DNA of 64,000 nucleotides from positions 497,239 through 561,238 of the forward strand of contig NZ_LSOF01000005.1 of assembly GCF_001592875.1 (NCBI RefSeq), in the 5' to 3' direction. The DNA comes from Pseudomonas sp. BMS12. GTDB lineage: Bacteria > Pseudomonadota > Gammaproteobacteria > Pseudomonadales > Pseudomonadaceae. Position numbers and translations under genes: made by a program. How positions within the stretch are numbered: the first letter of the stretch is position 1; every line of letters starts with the position of its first letter. Below are positions 63,425-64,000 of the stretch, piece after piece. The notes under the pieces are model-generated. The model saw only the letters and a program-made list of their open reading frames with translations. It was not told the origin of the DNA and made no database searches.

Positions 63425-63445
63425 ACTGTATAGTCATTATACAGT
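63425..63445 (-). promoter_or_regulatory. Operator/promoter of the toxin-antitoxin pair
   Basis: ACTGTATA and TATACAGT are perfect 8-bp inverted repeats with a 5-bp spacer. On the minus strand a consensus -10 TATAAT lies inside it, so a bound protein would block the promoter. The 13-bp spacing between CTG and CAG rules out a LexA box. Confidence 0.55.
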
Positions 63446-63501
63446 CAATCGGCAATACCTGATTTTTTGACACTACCGCCGATCAGTTGGCTCCGGCAGA
63501 G

Positions 63502-63525
63502 GTGTGGGCCAGAGTGTGGGTAGAT
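63502..63525 (+). repeat. Right arm-type repeat pair of the integrase
   Basis: GTGTGGG at 63502-63508 and GTGTGGGTAGAT at 63514-63525 repeat the left-end arrangement with the same 12-bp spacing and orientation, 42 bp inside attR. Confidence 0.6.
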
Positions 63526-63566
63526 AGCAAATAATTGCGTAAAACAGCTCTAAAACAGCACATAAA

Positions 63567-63600
63567 CAAACAAAAAACCCGCTCGATGAGCGGGTTTTTT
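63567..63600. other. Right attachment site (attR) in the etfA terminator
   Basis: A 34-bp perfect copy of attL, containing the complete CCCGCTCGATGAGCGGG stem-loop with A and T runs. It lies 19 bp after the etfA stop codon and serves as its terminator. Confidence 0.9.
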
Positions 63601-63619
63601 GTGGGAGCGGGACGCTGGC

Positions 63620-64000
63620 TTACACCAGTTTCTCCAGTTCCGGTACGGCTTCGAACAGGTCAGCGACCAGACCGTAGTCAGCCACCTGGAAGATCGGAGC
63701 CTCTTCGTCCTTGTTGATCGCAACGATCACCTTGGAGTCCTTCATGCCCGCCAGGTGCTGGATGGCACCGGAGATGCCGACCGCGATGTACAGCTGCGGA
63801 GCAACGATCTTGCCGGTTTGGCCAACCTGCATGTCGTTCGGTACGAAACCGGCGTCGACAGCGGCACGGGAAGCACCCACGGCAGCACCCAGCTTGTCGG
63901 CCAGCGCGTACAGGTGTTTGAAGTTGTCGCCGTTCTGCATGCCACGGCCGCCGGATACGACGATCTTGGCAGCGGTCAGTTCCGGACGGTCGGACTTGGC
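63620..64000 (-). CDS. etfA: Electron transfer flavoprotein alpha subunit (C-terminal part)
   Basis: The visible 126 aa end at a TAA at 63620-63622; the gene continues past the right edge. [20 protein letters not shown], then [42 protein letters not shown] and [20 protein letters not shown] are the FAD-binding motifs of ETF alpha. ETF passes electrons from acyl-CoA dehydrogenases, such as AtuD here, to ETF:quinone oxidoreductase. Confidence 0.96.
   Translation of the reverse strand, partial: AKSDRPELTAAKIVVSGGRGMQNGDNFKHLYALADKLGAAVGASRAAVDAGFVPNDMQVGQTGKIVAPQLYIAVGISGAIQHLAGMKDSKVIVAINKDEEAPIFQVADYGLVADLFEAVPELEKLV

Larger units (their letters stand above)
52864..63600. mobile_element. 10.7-kb integrated phage-derived satellite or remnant
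   Basis: The unit is bounded by perfect 34-bp direct repeats and placed between two host genes that are neighbours in other Pseudomonas genomes (lipase and etfA). Gene order is integrase, two small genes, alpA, a small gene, primase/helicase-like protein, Cys-rich protein, major capsid, two small genes, tape measure, three small genes including HNH, and a minus-strand toxin-antitoxin pair. Integration, replication and two structural functions are present. Terminase, portal, protease, tail-tube, fibre and lysis genes are not seen. It may be a phage satellite using a helper or a decayed prophage; intact frames and tight overlaps throughout argue against random decay. Confidence 0.88.

Noticed and set aside
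63425..63445. LexA box before the toxin-antitoxin pair
   Set aside because: The CTG and CAG half-sites are 13 bp apart instead of 10, so the palindrome is better read as an operator of the pair itself.

Overview
The window comes from a gammaproteobacterium of the genus Pseudomonas in the broad sense. The evidence is the unbroken order tatD-pilZ-holB-tmk-mltG-pabC-fabF-acpP-fabG-fabD-plsX-rpmF-yceD, maf, sppA-HAD-rluC and divergent rne, the atu acyclic-terpene cluster, and the lipase/etfA neighbourhood. GC is high throughout, and the mix of assimilatory nitrate ABC transport and atu genes fits the P. aeruginosa/P. mendocina side of the genus. The species cannot be fixed from the sequence alone.

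Layout. Positions 1-13.8 kb hold a dense minus-strand housekeeping block: TatD, PilZ, DNA polymerase III delta', thymidylate kinase, MltG, PabC, then fatty-acid and phospholipid initiation (FabF, AcpP, FabG, FabD, PlsX) with L32 and YceD. Maf (plus strand), SppA, a HAD phosphatase and RluC follow. From 14.4 to 17.4 kb is RNase E with a long leader. From 17.5 to 27.1 kb lies a nitrate-assimilation regulatory and uptake region: nasS-nasT, a group II PLP decarboxylase, alaC, a lipoprotein, a candidate SOS gene and the nrtABD nitrate transporter. From 27.2 to 34.1 kb are MAPEG and alpha/beta-hydrolase proteins, a CBS-histidine kinase with a double-receiver partner, a MITE-like repeat, a CPBP protease and two tandem solute-binding paralogues. 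From 34.2 to 44.3 kb is the atu operon (atuR divergent from atuABCDEFG). From 44.3 to 52.9 kb are an ECF sigma/regulator pair with a VWA lipoprotein, a MocR regulator, a solute-binding/OmpA envelope operon and a lipase-like hydrolase.

From 52.9 to 63.6 kb a 10.7-kb integrated element separates the lipase gene from etfA (partial at the right edge). It has a P4-type tyrosine integrase, AlpA, a primase/helicase-like replication protein with iteron-like repeats, a phage major capsid protein, a tape-measure protein, an HNH endonuclease and a putative toxin-antitoxin pair. No terminase, portal or protease gene is visible. It is bounded by perfect 34-bp direct repeats, each a complete rho-independent terminator, so both host genes keep a terminator after integration.

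Regulatory highlights. The nitrate genes carry a readable circuit. Both nasST and nrtABD have a sigma-54 promoter followed by a leader in which an ANTAR-type pair of hexaloop hairpins overlaps the 5' arm of an intrinsic terminator. NasT (ANTAR) would therefore antiterminate the transporter and its own operon, with NasS as the nitrate-sensing partner. Other readable control sites are a LexA box at 23.15 kb, twin palindromes between atuR and atuA, and an ACTGTA-type motif shared by the MocR gene and the PLP decarboxylase gene 30 kb away.
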